The notes under the pieces: model-generated
Told to the model about the DNA's origin: nothing
What the model saw: the letters and a program-made list of their open reading frames with translations, nothing else
The model's database searches: none
In this document: in pieces, positions 6,594 to 6,655 of the stretch
Layout of the letters: every line of letters starts with the position of its first letter
Numbering within the stretch: the first letter of the stretch is position 1
Program-made: the position numbers and the translations under genes
Assembly: GCA_030642545.1 (NCBI GenBank)
Contig: DAOWNP010000141.1
Span: 1 to 6,655 of the forward strand
DNA: 6,655 bases
Source of the DNA: Desulfobacteraceae bacterium
GTDB lineage: Bacteria > Desulfobacterota > Desulfobacteria > Desulfobacterales > DAOWNP01
Direction: 5' to 3'

Positions 6594-6636
6594 AGGCAAT
6601 ATTACATCATATTGTATTGTATTGAATAGATTGCCT
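6594..6636. repeat. Inverted repeat AGGCAAT/ATTGCCT enclosing short tandem TATTG units
   Basis: AGGCAAT (6594-6600) and ATTGCCT (6630-6636) are reverse complements 29 nt apart. The interior has another ATTACAT (6601-6606 region) and three TATTG units near 6610-6625. It follows the 13-bp inverted repeat by 2 nt. Confidence 0.35.
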
Positions 6637-6655
6637 TTAATCACTTAATAAAAAA

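Larger units (their letters stand above)
5187..6655. other. Long AT-rich non-coding region upstream of the first enzyme gene
   Basis: No credible protein gene, tRNA or rRNA is visible in about 1.47 kb. The open frames here are short, lack ribosome binding sites, begin at non-ATG codons or cross strong inverted repeats. The region holds a promoter next to the gene, a GC-richer foldable stretch (5354-5510), a 7-nt periodic repeat (5661-5705) and several perfect inverted repeats (5895-5946, 5962-5993, 6198-6221, 6444-6483, 6559-6591, 6594-6636). It may be a large regulatory region, host small RNAs, or be decayed mobile DNA. Confidence 0.7.

Noticed and set aside
5187..6655. CRISPR array, tRNA or complete insertion sequence in the gene-free region
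   Set aside because: There are no regularly spaced identical repeats of 20 nt or more, no tRNA T-loop signature and no transposase fragment; the inverted repeats found are short and local.

Overview
The window is AT-rich DNA carrying two large paralogous genes on the minus strand, and then about 1.5 kb of AT-rich DNA with no credible gene. Both genes encode catalytic (alpha) subunits of glycyl radical enzymes of the fumarate-adding, or X-succinate synthase, type. This family includes benzylsuccinate synthase BssA, alkylsuccinate synthase AssA/MasD and naphthylmethylsuccinate synthase NmsA. Such enzymes are oxygen-sensitive and are known from strict anaerobes that degrade hydrocarbons, such as sulfate reducers, syntrophs and denitrifiers. 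A low-GC anaerobic bacterium, perhaps a Desulfobacterota-type sulfate reducer or a syntroph, is the most natural host. The window has no taxonomic marker, so this is inference.

Layout, in the direction of transcription (right to left). (1) 6655 to 5187: a long non-coding stretch. It contains an unusual number of perfect inverted repeats, a 7-nt periodic repeat, a recurring ATTACAT/ATGTAAT motif, and a GC-richer stretch at 5354-5510 that can fold. A sigma70-like promoter lies just ahead of the first gene. (2) 5186 to 2667: the complete upstream enzyme gene (839 aa). (3) 2666 to 2445: a spacer with a terminator-like hairpin followed by a 29-codon small ORF with a strong ribosome binding site. 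(4) 2444 to 1: the second enzyme gene. It is open and in frame to the window edge, covers 814 codons and includes the glycyl radical motif. Only the last roughly 20 codons are missing.

Both enzymes keep the complete catalytic set: the CMSP active-site cysteine loop, the arginine 15 residues later that corresponds to the fumarate-binding Arg of BssA, and the C-terminal RVAGYSAHF glycyl radical motif. Hand alignment gives about 63% identity over the first 137 residues from the WWW motif and about 92% over the last 137 residues up to the radical motif. This fits an old tandem duplication with a shared, constrained C-terminal core and diverged substrate-facing parts. The two copies may accept different hydrocarbons. 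No activase (BssD/AssD), Fe-S small subunit (BssB/BssC type) or regulator gene is visible here, and these would have to lie downstream or elsewhere. The least explained items are the Ser-rich 29-aa peptide between the two genes and the structured non-coding region upstream.
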